From Deinandra increscens subsp. villosa (lineage: Eukaryota > Streptophyta > Magnoliopsida > Asterales > Asteraceae): a stretch of DNA of 64,000 nt. Below are positions 23,951-36,406 of this stretch, piece by piece. The DNA lies in NCBI GenBank assembly GCA_039602395.1, contig JBCNJP010000027.1:33001962-33065961 (forward strand), given 5' to 3'. The translations under genes were made by a program, and so were the position numbers. How positions within the stretch are numbered: the first letter of the stretch is position 1; each line of letters opens with the position of its first letter. The notes under the pieces were generated by a model. It ran no database searches, was not told the DNA's origin, and worked only from the letters and a program-made list of their open reading frames with translations.

Positions 23951-24985
23951 CTTTAATATACAATAGATACATCGTAAACAAAGTAGAAACATAATAAATC
24001 ATCTCAAAGTGGCTCAGATATGTGATGGGGAGCAAAGAATCATACCCACCATGGCTGCAAATATACTTGCCACGCCAAGATATAGGTTATCGTATGTATC
24101 TTTACTCCAACCAAAACAGCGAAACAATTTTGAAAAACCTTATCAATCCTTTACACATAGATTGTCATAGAAATGGAATTAAAAGCTCAGATCAATTTGA
24201 AACATCATCACAACCAACTATTTAGGATTTTCAAAAAACGTTTCACTTGAATCACAAATTAAATATCATCATAGCCATTTAATAGAAGAGTATAGGGTCA
24301 GATCAATGTGAAAAATCATCACAACCATCATGAGAGGGTTTCAAAAAACCCCAGCAGCCATACAATCCATACCTGTTGCCAACGAAGGTTGAGTATACCG
24401 GTAGCCACCAAGCCGGAAATTCAATCGACATAGGAATTAGACCGACGGTCGCAAACAGAGACCCTAGCCGGAAAAAGAGCGGCACATCGGTGGTGGCAAA
24501 CCCCCAAAATTGATATTGTGCATCGGAATCGAAGCAACAGGCGGAGTAGGGGCCGGCGACGAAAGCAGCTCAACAACGGGCGGGTAAGCCGCCACTGAAG
24601 GCCTGCCTACGCCTCATTCGGAGCAACAGACGGGGGCAGCAGCAGCGCCGCCGCCACTCTCCGTCATCACCGCGATGCGACTTTCGTGTGGAAAATGCAA
24701 GAAACCGGATACCGCCCACAAAACCTCCACCAAAGAGACAGATTTCGGTTCTCTCGCTTAGAGAGAGAAAGAGAGAAGAGACCATATTAAGACAGCAAAG
24801 CATGGGGGTAAAGTGTAGAAAAGGAAAACCGGATGCCGCCCATCAAACCACCACCAAAGAGACAGCAAAGCATGGGGGTAAAGTGTAGAAAAGGCAAAGA
24901 ATTGTGATCAAAATAAGAAAACCTAAAACAATACTATTCAACTTTGAAATTCTATTGTATATTATATAAATGAGTAATAATTATA
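23951..24985. mobile_element. Remainder of the repeat block with a GC-rich segment
   Basis: From about 24330 to 24720 the composition switches to GC-rich, with CCGCC/GGCGG-like triplets that could be captured gene sequence. Near 24785-24905 the words ACAGCAAAGCATGGGGGTAA and GGATGCCGCCCATCAAACCA recur as short tandem copies. On the minus strand the block would begin TCTTGTATAATTATTACTC at its right edge (about 24987), resembling Helitron 5' ends. I cannot prove one element spans 21844-24987. Confidence 0.35.
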
Positions 24986-25124
24986 CAAGAGGCCCAAAAC
25001 AGGGTAACTATAGACTCTATGCTCCATGGCGATCGATTAGGGAGAGAATGGGGTCCAAGGGGCGCTCACGCACCCATATCACCTTCAAACCTTTAAAAAA
25101 AAATTACCACACTTTCTTTTTTAT

Positions 25125-25262
25125 CTATAACGGATCTTCCACCGACTTCCCGTCGATCTTCAACCCATTATGTCTTCCACTGGTCAAATTCTGCTTTATA
25201 ACTCCGTGGAAAAACGCAGAGTTGATCTCCCCATCAATGCACCATCTGGACCGAGCTTTAGT
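25125..25262 (-). pseudogene. Short LINE reverse-transcriptase fragment
   Basis: The minus strand reads ARSRWCIDGEINSAFFHGVI followed by LKIDGKSVEDPL and a stop. This matches the spacer upstream of the RT palm in plant LINEs, where a W..(E/D)GD.N(S)..FH pattern precedes an IDG..V.DP block. It is only 45 codons, with nothing recognisable on either side. Confidence 0.6.
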
Positions 25263-25289
25263 CTCAACTTCTTTATGTATAATTAGTAC

Positions 25290-25475
25290 TCAATTAGGGA
25301 GAGAAGTGGAGTCCAAGGGGCAGTAGCTAGCTCTGACAGGGTCCAAAGGACAGAGCCTCTGGTTGGGGTCGAGCTGACCTGGGAGGACCAAATGTGAAAT
25401 TGTTCAAAATTCCAATTGCAGATAACTGCAATTGTAGTTATTTGTACGCTTCTCTCCCTAATGATCGTATTCAGA
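25290..25475. repeat. Fragment related to the copia LTR
   Basis: Words GGGTCCAAAGGACAG, AATTGCAGATAACTGCAAT and CTCCCTAATGATCG are shared in order with the LTRs at 49810-50314 and 55682-56178. A second partial copy of the block CGATCGATTAGGGAGAG...GGGTCCAAGGGGC lies at 25029-25070. It is an old, partial LTR copy. Confidence 0.6.
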
Positions 25476-27195
25476 TGTTTTTACGTTTTCTTCTAGAAAA
25501 CAAAATTCATACAAAAACTTGAAAATTAAATATGATTTTGTTTAAACAAAGTTTAGTACACTCCAAATTGTTTAATCTGAAGGTGAATACATGAATTCAG
25601 ATTTATCTTGTTAGATAATTTTTAATTTTTTTTTGTTGGAGTATTTTTTTTTTAAGTTTTTTTTCGTATTAGAAGAATGATATTTATTTATTTTATGTAT
25701 GTTCATTAAATTATTAATATTGAATATTGTTTTTTTCTAAAACTTTTATTTTAACTTTGTACAAATATTTACTTTTAAATATGTTTTCTTTACATATAAT
25801 GATTTTCACCATTAAAACATCTTTCTAAAAGTAATGATTTTTAGAGGAAAAATATGATAACTTTTTATTTAATTTTTTAGGATGAGATGTGACAACTTAT
25901 CGAAAATTACATGAAATTAAATGCCGCTCCTATGCGTGAAGTGCTATACAATTTGGTTCATGCATAATACATTAATATGTTACATACGGACTTGTACAAA
26001 GTTTAAAATCTACAATCGCCATAATCATTATCACATAATTGCATTCCATAAATTTATGATTTTAGACACAAAATATGAATTAAGAAAATTTTAAAGGTAC
26101 GTGTTTAGCTTATGATATCTTTTGTGTTAATTTTATTTCTCAAACCAATTTCTAAACTTTCTTGGATAAATACATCACTATCTGTATTTTATGGAATTTA
26201 AACTCTTAACCTCTTTAGTTGTGAGAAACATTTTATAACCAAAATGTCCCCTTAAGGATATTTTTGGTATTATATAATACATGTTTTTTACGAGTTAAGA
26301 GTTTGAGTCCCGTCAAACATAAACATAGATTTTATGTAAATTAGCAAAGAGGAGTGCACTTTCAAATTAATAATTTCTTTTAAAGAAAAAAATAATAATT
26401 ACGTTGTTTTCAATTGTGGTGGCACTAAAAATACCTAAATAAGTGGGGCCCTTTTTCACAAATCACTTTCTTTCTCGCTTTCTAATTTGGGTGCTTTTTC
26501 CACTGATGATGCCATCCTTTTTATCGTTTTTTCTCCGTCTCTATAATTGAACAGCAGGCATCGATCGTCTCTCAACTTTTGAAATTATCAGCAGATATTT
26601 ATTAAATTTACCATAAAATTGATTAAATGCAAAATAAATATCTAATTATAATGTTACCATTTAACTTAATACTTTGCAATGAATGTTGATGTGATTTGAG
26701 TGATGTATAACTACACAACTTAGACAATAGATCATCGTATCTGGTTACTAAATTGAGTTAATATTACAAAATGTTACATCTACTATAAGTGCTATTAATG
26801 TTGATGTTAGTATTTTGATTCTCGTTTTTTTTTTTTGATGCCTAACATCTTTAGGTTTAGTATTTTGATTTTCGTTTTTTTTTATGCGTATCATCTTTAG
26901 GTCGTTGGTAATGATCAAGAGGCTGATTTGTACACCTATAGATCTAACGTAAACGATGATGATATGATTATACCAAGTTTATCGGTTGTGAAACATGTGA
27001 TAGATAAAAATCATAGATCGAGGGCTACTATTTGAGGCCAAAGAGGGTTACTCAAAAGTCAAATGCTATATGTAATATACCATGTTTCAGTTTGATAAAC
27101 CGTTCAAACAATGTTCGCTACATTCAATCAGGAATACATCTTAATTATTATTTTGCTTTGCAACATGAAAAATATAGTCTCAACTCTCATGTTTT
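25476..27195. other. AT-rich intergenic DNA
   Basis: No coding sequence or clear element ends. Two partly matching copies of the block TTAGTATTTTGATTYTCGTTTTTTTTT lie at about 26808 and 26857, showing a local duplication. Confidence 0.6.
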
Positions 27196-27203
27196 AGTAG
27201 TTC

Positions 27204-28419
27204 TAGGGGCGAATCCATAAGTTCTTTTTTTCAATGGATTTACTTATTTTTTGATGTTCGGAGTTCTAACAATAAATGTCATAATTTTCGGTTTAGTTGG
27301 TTTGGATCGGTTAAGGTTGATCACACAATAACAATACGAATATACACTAGGATAGTTAAATAATACATTATCATTAGATATTAGAAAAACATATAATATA
27401 TGTACGATGGTCTTTACGAATTAAAAACTATCAATAGTTGTTGTCTACAAGTTTTCATCGTTTGAAAACGACTCAAAATTGATGGTTTTCTTGTGAAAAA
27501 ATCACTCAATATTCATTATACATAAATAACAATTTCACAAATCAATTAGCATTTAGCAAATAAATAACGAAATTAGTTATAAACAAAACCTAAATCAATT
27601 AATTCATCAAAATTAAGAACACATTCAAGAGCCAAATTCATCAACCTAAGAACAAATTCAAGAACCTAAATAAACTAATTAATTAAGAAAATCAATTAAG
27701 AACAAACCCAAAGTTTTCTTGTTATCTGTCAGAGATTAAGACTCTGAGGTGGCGTTTGGTTCACGGAATGTAATGTAATTAGAATTGTAAAGTTTTCCTT
27801 TAAAGTTGTGCTTAAGTTGGGTAAGGAGGGGGTTTGAAATACAATGAATTCCTTTAATCAATGGAATTTGAGGTCATGTAACTTTCCTTCGTTAAAGTGA
27901 AGGATTTCTAAATTCCATTGATTAAAGGAATTTATTGTATTTCAAACCCCTTTCTTACCCAACTTAAACACAACTTTAAAAGGAAAACTTTACAATTCCA
28001 ATTACATTACATTCCGTGAACCAAACGCCACCTGAGAGTCTGAGAGACTGTCAGTGTCGGAGGGGGAGGCAGGAGGAGAGCTTCGCCAGAAGAGATGAAA
28101 CTCAAATGAGAATCAGAAAGGTCAGCAGGTCGATTGGTATGCGGTAGGGGTTGGGTTACTCAATTTGAAAATGAAAATAAAAACCCTAATAATTTGTTTA
28201 AAACAAAAAAAAAAAAAAATGCCCGCACTCGGGATTCGATCCGTGACCTGATGCTTACGCCGACAACCAGTTAAAATAGTGAATCATGTAGTACCAGGAT
28301 TCACTCCTAATACTATATGTGGATTCAGTCATACCTTTTTATATATATAATTAAAAAAAAAGGTTTAAAACTCGTTCGGTTTTCGTGAACCCGCTCGTGC
28401 TATACTGGATCTACCCCTG
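27204..28419. mobile_element. Non-autonomous hAT element, 8-bp TSD
   Basis: The left end TAGGGGCGAATCC and inverted right end CAGGGGTAGATCC are flanked by AGTAGTTC (27196-27203) and AGTAGCTC (28420-28427), an 8-bp duplication with one mismatch. It carries no transposase. A foldback MITE (27748-28032) is nested inside. At about 28222-28265 the minus strand has an ACTGGTTG word and, some 35 bp on, GGATCGAATCCC, resembling tRNA A and B boxes. Confidence 0.85.
27748..28032. mobile_element. Foldback MITE (GGTGGCGTTTGGTTC family), intact copy
   Basis: Almost the whole element is two inverted arms of about 135 bp, ending GGTGGCGTTTGGTTCACGG. The flanks read TGA on both sides, or CTGAG if one base of TIR is given up, so TSD length is ambiguous. 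It has the same family as the disrupted copy at 4861-7995. The transcript would fold into a long hairpin. Confidence 0.9.
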
Positions 28420-28427
28420 AGTAGCTC

Positions 28428-29996
28428 AACAATTATAATTACATATTGTGGGGCTGAATTAGTTTGAGTCAATCCTTTCTACAATGAAGTTCAATGAGTT
28501 TTCATTTCACATCAAACATCTTCAGATATTCTATAGGGTTCAAATTAAGTGTGTGCATCTTCACATTGCGTAATCCGGATCGAGACATGTATAAAACCAG
28601 GCACAAAATGTTACACCTGCTATAAGCGCTATGAAACTTGTGGATGATTGTAACATTAATAATGATTATTTTATTGTCTATATCCGTTGTTGTAAATGGT
28701 TGTACTGTCTGTGAGCTTACTGGTATCCCACCGGACGAACCAAGCAGTGGTGTGCTGCCAAAGGACACTGGTGTGTTGCCATTGGTACACGACCTGGGGT
28801 GGGAAGTAGCCTGGTGGTAGCTGAGAGAATGAAACAAAGTAGTTCATTAGTTATGTTTGGAAGTTATCTCCTGAGTTGAACCATTGTTGCATCTTATCGA
28901 TATTCGGTCTGGTTCCAGACAATCGAAAGTTGATGATCCGGTCATTGAGATGGTGGAGACAAACAATACTTGATGTCAAAACTTCTACCTTCATCATTCT
29001 TGTGATGCTATTGCCTGGGGTGATGGCATACCAGAGATGATTGGTCCCTTGTCATCAAAGAAGAGTTATAGGCACACCACTTTCATCTTTTCTTCTCTAA
29101 CATAGTCGTTCATCGTCTTTCGGATGTTTATGATATATAGTTTATCATCTTTCAGATGTTTATGATACCACCTCTGGTGTGATCACTGGTAGTTCAGAGG
29201 ATCATATGGGGTTGTCTTCCTCGAGTCAGGTTGAAGAGTTTGCATTGAAAGGTTAGCTCGAGGTTCCGGGGTCTAGCTTGGTTGCTGACTTTTCATAATG
29301 TCGTGTGGTGTGCATATGAGGTTAATGTAGAATCAAGGTATATCGTTTGGCCTGTCCCTGACCTATTTAGTTAGGCCATTCGAAATACCCCGATTCTGCA
29401 GATCAAGAGAAGGATAAGGTGGTGTTTGTTTTTCTCAAAAAGCTCTTCTTATCATCTTATCTCTGCGCCACGCAGACCACACACAAACATTTATGTCTGC
29501 AGATTATTTGTTTTTCAAAGATGTTTCATTAGAAAATGTATGTGCGACTCTTCTTGATACAAATGTGGCCCAACCACTTCTAACCTCTTCAAACCGTCGC
29601 CCCTTTCCACGACCAACGCTCTTTACCGAGGGTCGTCCTCCATCCCGCGGGCCCCCCTTCAATTCAGAAAAACAAATAGTCTTTTTCTTACAAATTATAG
29701 AGGTTGGGTCACCGCCCTCTTTCTTTACAAATGTGATTCGTAGACTGTAGACATTTCACCTCAAAATAAACAAACTCCACCTAAGACTCTCTTTTGAGTC
29801 GAAATCTAGTTGAAAAATCTTAATTATCTAAGACGATATTTATGCTTTATATGGAGGAATGGTCATTGATATCTCCTTGTTTTGTAAAGGGAAGAACCAC
29901 GATGACTTTGTTGTCCATTATTTACAAAATTATATTTCCACCACAGGGTAATCTCGAAGACGTAATCGACATATTACATGTGTATTTCCTTGCACG
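28428..29996. other. Intergenic DNA, no recognised gene
   Basis: Base composition is more balanced than neighbouring spacers and short open stretches exist on the plus strand (28638-28820; near 29190-29250 reading GSSEDHMGLSSSSQVEEF). None has a family I recognise or a supported start and splice. It may be a decayed gene or an element interior. Confidence 0.4.
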
Positions 29997-30004
29997 TGTG
30001 TGCG

Positions 30005-30292
30005 CAGTGGCGGATCAGGAAAGAATATCAGGGGTAGCGGGGACTAACGGGGGTTCGGGGCAGCGCCCCCGAAAAATTTTTTTAGGTAGTTAACGGGCTT
30101 TTAATCATATTTTTAAGAGACTTTTGATCATAATTATAAGTAAAAGCCATAAAATTTCTTCCAGGGGTCGCGAAAAATTCGTTTCAGGGGTCGCGAAAAA
30201 CCGAAAACCTATAAAAAAAAAAATTTGCACGTCGGGGTAAAAGTTCAGGGGTAGCGGGCGCTACCCCTGGGCTCTATGTGGGTCCGCCACTG
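30005..30292. mobile_element. hAT MITE with perfect 8-bp TSD
   Basis: It starts CAGTGGCGGATC and ends GGTCCGCCACTG. The 8-bp TSD TGTGTGCG is exact (29997-30004 and 30293-30300). At 288 bp it cannot encode transposase. Inner words GGGGTAGCGGG and GGGGTCGCGAAAAA repeat in both orientations. Confidence 0.93.
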
Positions 30293-30300
30293 TGTGTGCG

Positions 30301-31367
30301 TGTATTTCTCAAAATTATTTTTTCACTTAAAGAGTTAGACTCATGCAAAGAGATGTAAACATCTTTTAAACACAATTACACAAAGTTTACATAAATGAGG
30401 ATTCTCAGACCACCTTAATTTGGAGTTTAATTTTGAGACATCAATTATAAAACTTTTTCTTTTATTTTAATTCTTTTATAATCTCTTAACTATAGATATT
30501 TTCCGGTAGTATTAATGCTCGTTATTCTGGTAGGGTAGCTATGAAACTATCACGTACGGCACATTTTGTCGGTCTAACTTTTATTATAAATTTAACTTTA
30601 AGCTTAGGCTGAACATAATGAGTGTTTTTTTGGGTATTTTTTTGCGATTTAACACCCCATGGTGCCCGGGTCACCACACCCCGGGGCGCTATGGGTGTTT
30701 TTTGACCCAAAAGCGTTGCCCACAAAACATGAAGAGGGGGCTTCATGGTGTTTTTTATTAGTTTTCTTTATTTTAAATTAAAATAATAATAATAATTAAG
30801 TAATGATTAATGGGGTTTCATAGGAGATTTAGCACTACACACTTTATACCCATAAAGCCCCTTGTCACATCATCCGTCACATGATGAAAATCGCCTAACA
30901 GTGAGGTTTTATAGGGCTTTATCACTACGGTTAGCCTTATAAAAAAGAGCTTCAATTCGTCATGCGTTGCACCGGAAACCGTATAAGGTGATATATATCT
31001 TGAAATATTCACCCAAATGGTTTGAATGGAGTAAAAAAGCGTTATAAAATATAACATGTTCGAACATGCAAGATGTTCTGTCAGGAAAATATAAATTGAA
31101 ACTTTTAATGATATACAATTCAAGAAAGAATATAATCATACTATGGAATCCTAAAGAGAAGATACATTTATTGAAAAAATGGTTAATAAATAAGGTAAAA
31201 AAAGAAGGTTACAAAATACAACATGTTTGAACGTGGCTTGCAACATTGACACACTATAATTTGAAACTTTAATGAAAATGCAAAACATACGTTTTAATAA
31301 TTTGAAACTTTAATGAAAAGGGACCTAAATTTGACACAGGAATAATCAATTTTGACATAGAAAGCAT
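30301..31367. other. Intergenic DNA left of the MULE
   Basis: No gene is supported. A palindrome-prone GC-rich stretch, ACCCCATGGTGCCCGGGTCA, lies near 30654 within AT-rich sequence. A MITE is likely, but ends were not resolved. Confidence 0.4.
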
Positions 31368-31630
31368 ACGGTCGTTTGATTCCAAACGGTCGTTTGGTTT
31401 TGGTCAGGAAAACTAGGTACGAGAGAATTATTTTGGACGACCGTTTAGAATGAAACGATCGTTCATGTTTCGTCAAAACGGCCGTTTGACCAGGAACGGT
31501 CGTTTTGTATGTGTGAATTATTTTCGGTTTACAAAAGCTGAGAGAGCATGTGAGCTATCCTTTTAGCAACGACCGTTTGGTGACAAACGACCCCTTCCTA
31601 TGGTCGTTTGGTCACAAACGACCGTTTGTG
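31368..31630. repeat. Array of GGTCGTTTG / CAAACGACC motifs upstream of the MULE ORF
   Basis: About ten copies of an ACGGTCGTTTGG-type word, in both orientations, lie within 263 bp. Examples are near 31369, 31386, 31436, 31480, 31497, 31568, 31602 and 31616. Spacing is irregular, unlike a CRISPR or satellite. The array ends about 150 bp before the predicted MULE start. Subterminal motif clusters are typical transposase binding regions. That role is an inference here. Confidence 0.7.
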
Positions 31631-34600
31631 AGATTCCAAAAACAAAATTACACATTTCAAAGTTGAATTAACGATTCGATTGATTCGAAGTAATATTCCG
31701 CTGGTTTTCTATACGTATGAAAAATTTGGTTATAAAACGAGGAGGTGAGTATTTTAATTTCATTGTCTTATATCGTCTGTGAATTTTCAAATAAATACGC
31801 AAGTAATGTCGTGGTTCAACTACCTATTTGAGAACGATGAAACATCCGGTGGAACTACTGGAGGTGATAACTCAATCCCCGGTGGTAATAGTGGAGGTGA
31901 TAACTCCATCCCTGGTGGTACTAACAACGAGGATAATCACGGAGATAATTATATTCATGGATATAATTATAATTATAATCACGAAGATAATTATAATTAT
32001 GGAGGTAACTATTGTGGTAATTACGGAGATTACGCCGATGAGAGCAACAACAACAGAGGCGCCGACTACGACGGCAACATCGATAGCAACAACAACAACA
32101 ATAACAACGATGGCCCTGAGGTGTACACGACCGATCAGGTACACCTAATATAAGCTTCATAAACACGTGTTTTGAAAGATAAAATATAGTATTTTCATCT
32201 GATATACCCATGACATAATTTCAGATCTTCTTATCAAAACAAGAACTGTTTGACTAGGCAAATGAACGAGCATACCTTAGGGGTTACGTTCTTAGAACAA
32301 AACGGACAACAAAGAACAAATCATCCGGTGAATTCGATACAATCTGGATATGGTGTGATCGTAGTGGTTTTTACAGGGGGAAATCCACCACGAAAAAGAC
32401 TGGAAGCAAGAAATGTGGTTGTTTGTTGAGATTTTAGGTAATTACAGGGAAATTTTAGGTGGGTGGAAACTAACCTTGCGAAACCATGAACATAACCACG
32501 AACCGTCGGCGGATCTAGAGGGTCATCCAATGGCAATGAAGTTTAATAACGGGGAGACTGCTCATGTGAGGCAAATGTTAAGTCAAAAGATAAGGCCGCG
32601 TCACATGATGACTGAAATAAAGAAAAACAACCCGAAGAACGTATCCAGCAAAAGGACGTTGTATAACCTGTTACAAAGGATTAAAGGTGAAGACAGGATT
32701 GGTGATACCCCGATGCAGGCTTTCTTCTCTCTACTTTCTAAAGGTGGGTACATTTACAGCGATCGAACAGCACCAGGAACAAATAATGTTGACGCAGTAT
32801 TCTTTGTACACAAGCAATCGTATAAATGTGGAGGGCGTTCCCGCATATCCTCGGCATAGACGCTACGTATGGCACAAACGTCTACAAGTTTCCATACGTT
32901 CAGATGGTGGGAGTTACGTCAACAGGTGTCTCGTTTCTTGTCGCCAGCGCCTTCATAAGCCAGGAGCGACAGGAAGACTTTACCTGGATGTTGTCCCGGC
33001 TAAAGGAAACCATCGGAGACAAACGGCTAGAGCCAAACGTAATTGTCACGGACAAAGACATAGCTCTTGTCAAATCTTGCGGCCAGGTATTTCCGTTCGC
33101 GAAGCATAACCTCTGTAGATGGCACATAGAGCAAAACATCTTTAAAAAATGCAATAAAGGGTTTGACGGTCCTGGATGGGAATGGTTTTTAAAGCTGTGG
33201 AGCAAAGTAATAAACGCTAACACACCGAAGAATTTTAACTACCGCTACGACGAACTTTATCGAGAACTTGCCGAAAACAATCGAGGTAAGTTTCTAAATC
33301 ACTGTTCAATTATCGTATTTTGACCGTATGTATTCGTAATTTTTTTCTCGTGTCAATTTAGTTTGTCTGCTGTACCTAAACCAAAGTTGGTTAGATAATT
33401 ATAAGGAAAAGTTTGTGTCCGCCTGGACCGATAGATACCAGAACTACAAAAACTACACAACAAACAGAGTCGAAAGCTAGCACTCAAGGCTTAAAAAGGA
33501 TTTAGAAGACGCAACAAACTGCACGTTGGACAGGTTTGTGTCATGTGTGAATGATATTGTGGCGGCACAAGAAACTCTTATAAAAACCAGCTTCACCGAT
33601 AGTAAGATCAAAAGGATGCACGAGCATAATAATATTCCAGTGCTACGTGACCTCATATACCATGTATCACACAAAGGCCTGGATATAATGGTTAAGGAGG
33701 TAAGACGGATTGATAAACTCTACCAGTACCGTCGTGGCTGCGCTTGTAACGTCTGGACGTCATGCGGGTTCCCCTGTTCATGCCGTTTGGTAAATTACAT
33801 TCGAGCAGGTAACAAAACATCATTTTGATGGTATTTTTAGTTTAAATTTTATTCCTTCCTCGTTTAAATTGTCCAACATTAAGATGAAAGATATCCCTTG
33901 GAAGATATAGATCCGTACTGGAGGAAGCTCAATGTTCATCCTTTGATCGTTGGTGCCGGAGAATCTTTCGACGTGGAGTCTGTAACATCCCAAAATTTTT
34001 AATTGTATAGCGGAAGACTTACGTGGTAGTAAATCAATTTAACTATCATCCCATGGTTAGGTCCCTACTACATTCCACCACAAACTAAAACATAAGATAG
34101 ATACGATAGCACGTCACGTAGTCGTCTTCGTACCACCAAATCCATATCTCCATACACCCCATTAGTTACCTGAAAAATAGATTAAACCACAAATTCAACA
34201 CTAGGTTGGTGAGTCCACTAACAAAACATTTAGTTCCCACTTTATCATTTAGTCCCTTTCATTCAATTTATGAATCAAAGAGTGAATCCAAATGGAGAAT
34301 ATATCATGGTTCGTAAACTAGCTAGGTTTACGATGTACAAATTAAACGCAAGCTCTAAATCAAAACTAGACCCATGTTCGATCGTATTTCTCACCATGTT
34401 TCACGACCAGAGCGACTGATCAGTGAGAGCGGGTGGTCAACCCCAGTAGAATCTACTAATACATCTCACGCTACTTTAATGATCTATAAGGCATTGTTCT
34501 AATTGTCCAAATTCCAAATTCAATGTAGGCCTAGCTCATCTTGTTATGAGCGGTGTGCCGACACTCACGAATAACTTCGTACCCATAATATTCTCAATCA

Positions 34601-35898
34601 ATCATTTATTTCAAAATACATATTCCAATATTAAGCCCAAAACATTTAACAAAATGCATCAATTCAAAATTGGGGCTTTAAGTTAGTAAACTCACCTTTG
34701 CTTTCTTGTGCGATTTGTGTCTCTAATTGTGTAATTTCAAATGCCTTGGTCCTATTTCCATTAATATCAAATTAGTTTAGGCAATTCTGCTTTGCTAATG
34801 TGACAAATTCTAGATTTTCAAACTATTTGGGTAAAATGACAATTTTGCCCTTATTCGACTAATTCCAACACATAAAGCTAAAGAAATTATTTACTCATGA
34901 GATTTTATGCTAAAGCTCAATATAGATTATTTATAATGAATTAACATTTTCCCAAATATTATAGCACTTATTTTCTAATTTTTCTTTATTTTATGCTAAA
35001 TTCCTCATTATTACGTCTTTTCGGTAATAGTTTTTACCCAAGTTTCTTCCAATACTTTGGGTTTCAATTTTGTATCATTTTCATATATTTCCTTGATATT
35101 ACTAATTGGTTCCAAGTCATTTAGCTACTGACCTTATTTATTTTCTTTGTTTTATAACCTATTTTTACTAATTTTACACGTTTTAATGCATAATTTTCAT
35201 CATTTTAAGGGTTCGGGTGCCATTTTCACCTAATTTTTCAATTATTTTCAATCATACTTGTTACTTACTGTTCAAAATAAGTTCTCAAATTTTTCCATAT
35301 TATTTCTCTAATTTATTCTATTTTTAAGCATTTTTAGTCATTTTAAGCACATAAATTCCCTTTTAATTATTAAATAAATTCCAAAAATTCTAGAAAATTT
35401 TTATAACTCATATCTACTGATCATAAATCCTTTACTACTGTACAAACTGAATTTTTTGGATTTTTACCATATTTTTACATTTTCAATCCATTTAATGCAT
35501 TTTTTTTTTTGAACAGCAATTAAAGCCTTAAAAAGTCTTATCTAATCATTACTTTATCTCCACTTATTTACTCCAAGTTTTTATTGCAAAATTGGTGACT
35601 TTTCACCATAAATATTCTGTCTTCTTTTTAATTTTTATAATTTTCATCCATTTTATATAATACTCACATATTTATTCTTAATATTTTCAAGTATTATATA
35701 TTTAATGTATACCACTCGTGTTTCCTCATAAGCGACCATTATAGGCGGAATTACCATGAGAAATAGTCACGGGGTTTATTTTAGTGACAATCGTTACCGA
35801 CCGTGTAGGCGTCATTGACGACCATGAGGCGGGTTTACTACAATTGTGACACTAAATCTTAGTTTTATTTAACATTTTTGTTCCAACTTCAAGTATTT

Positions 35899-35901
<3 letters not shown>

Positions 35902-35945
<44 letters not shown>
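35902..35945. repeat. (TA)n microsatellite, left of nested MITE
   Basis: A run of about 20 TA units directly beside the foldback element. Confidence 0.95.
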
Positions 35946-35948
<3 letters not shown>

Positions 35949-36355
35949 TGGAACCCACCTTGAGTTGGAGATCGTTGGAACTCGGTCAAAAACGCGGTAA
36001 AAAAATGTTTTTTTTTCTGAATTTTTTTATGATGGTTCTTTATGTTATAAACTACCCTTAAATGAAAAAAAAATCAAAAAACCGCCTAGTAGATTTTCAG
36101 TTACGAAAAAAGTTACATCTGTAACTTTTATGCATATATTTGCAGTTACGCAAAAGTTACAAGTGTAACCTAGACATTTTTTAAATTTTTTTAAAAAAAA
36201 TCTAGTAGGCGGTTTTTTGATTTTTTTTCATTTAAGAGTAGTTTATAACATAAACTACCACCATAAAAAAATTAAGAGAAAAAAACATTTTTTAACCGCG
36301 TTTTTGACCGGGTTCCAACGATTCTCCAACTCAAAATGGGTTCCAAAATACCCCA

Positions 36356-36360
<5 letters not shown>
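35946..36360. mobile_element. Foldback MITE inserted in a TA microsatellite (Micron-like)
   Basis: The outer arms are inverted copies: TTGGAACCCACCTTGAGTTG at the left, and the reverse complement of CAACTCAAAATGGGTTCCAA at the right. Inner arms with AAAACCGCCTAGTAGATTTT match the right-arm AAATCTAGTAGGCGGTTTTT in reverse. TA repeats flank both sides, as for plant MITEs that target TA microsatellites. Confidence 0.8.

Positions 36361-36402
<42 letters not shown>
36361..36402. repeat. (TA)n microsatellite, right of nested MITE
   Basis: A run of about 20 TA units. With 35902-35945 it brackets the foldback element. Confidence 0.95.

Positions 36403-36406
<4 letters not shown>

Noticed and set aside
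31368..31630. Repeated motif array as a CRISPR-like array
   Set aside because: The words are short, in both orientations and irregularly spaced, in a plant genome. Binding sites or subterminal repeats fit better.
31828..32211. Ile/Thr-rich and Cys-rich ORFs overlapping the MULE N-terminus
   Set aside because: They are other-frame readings of the AAC/GAT-rich first exon of the MULE ORF.
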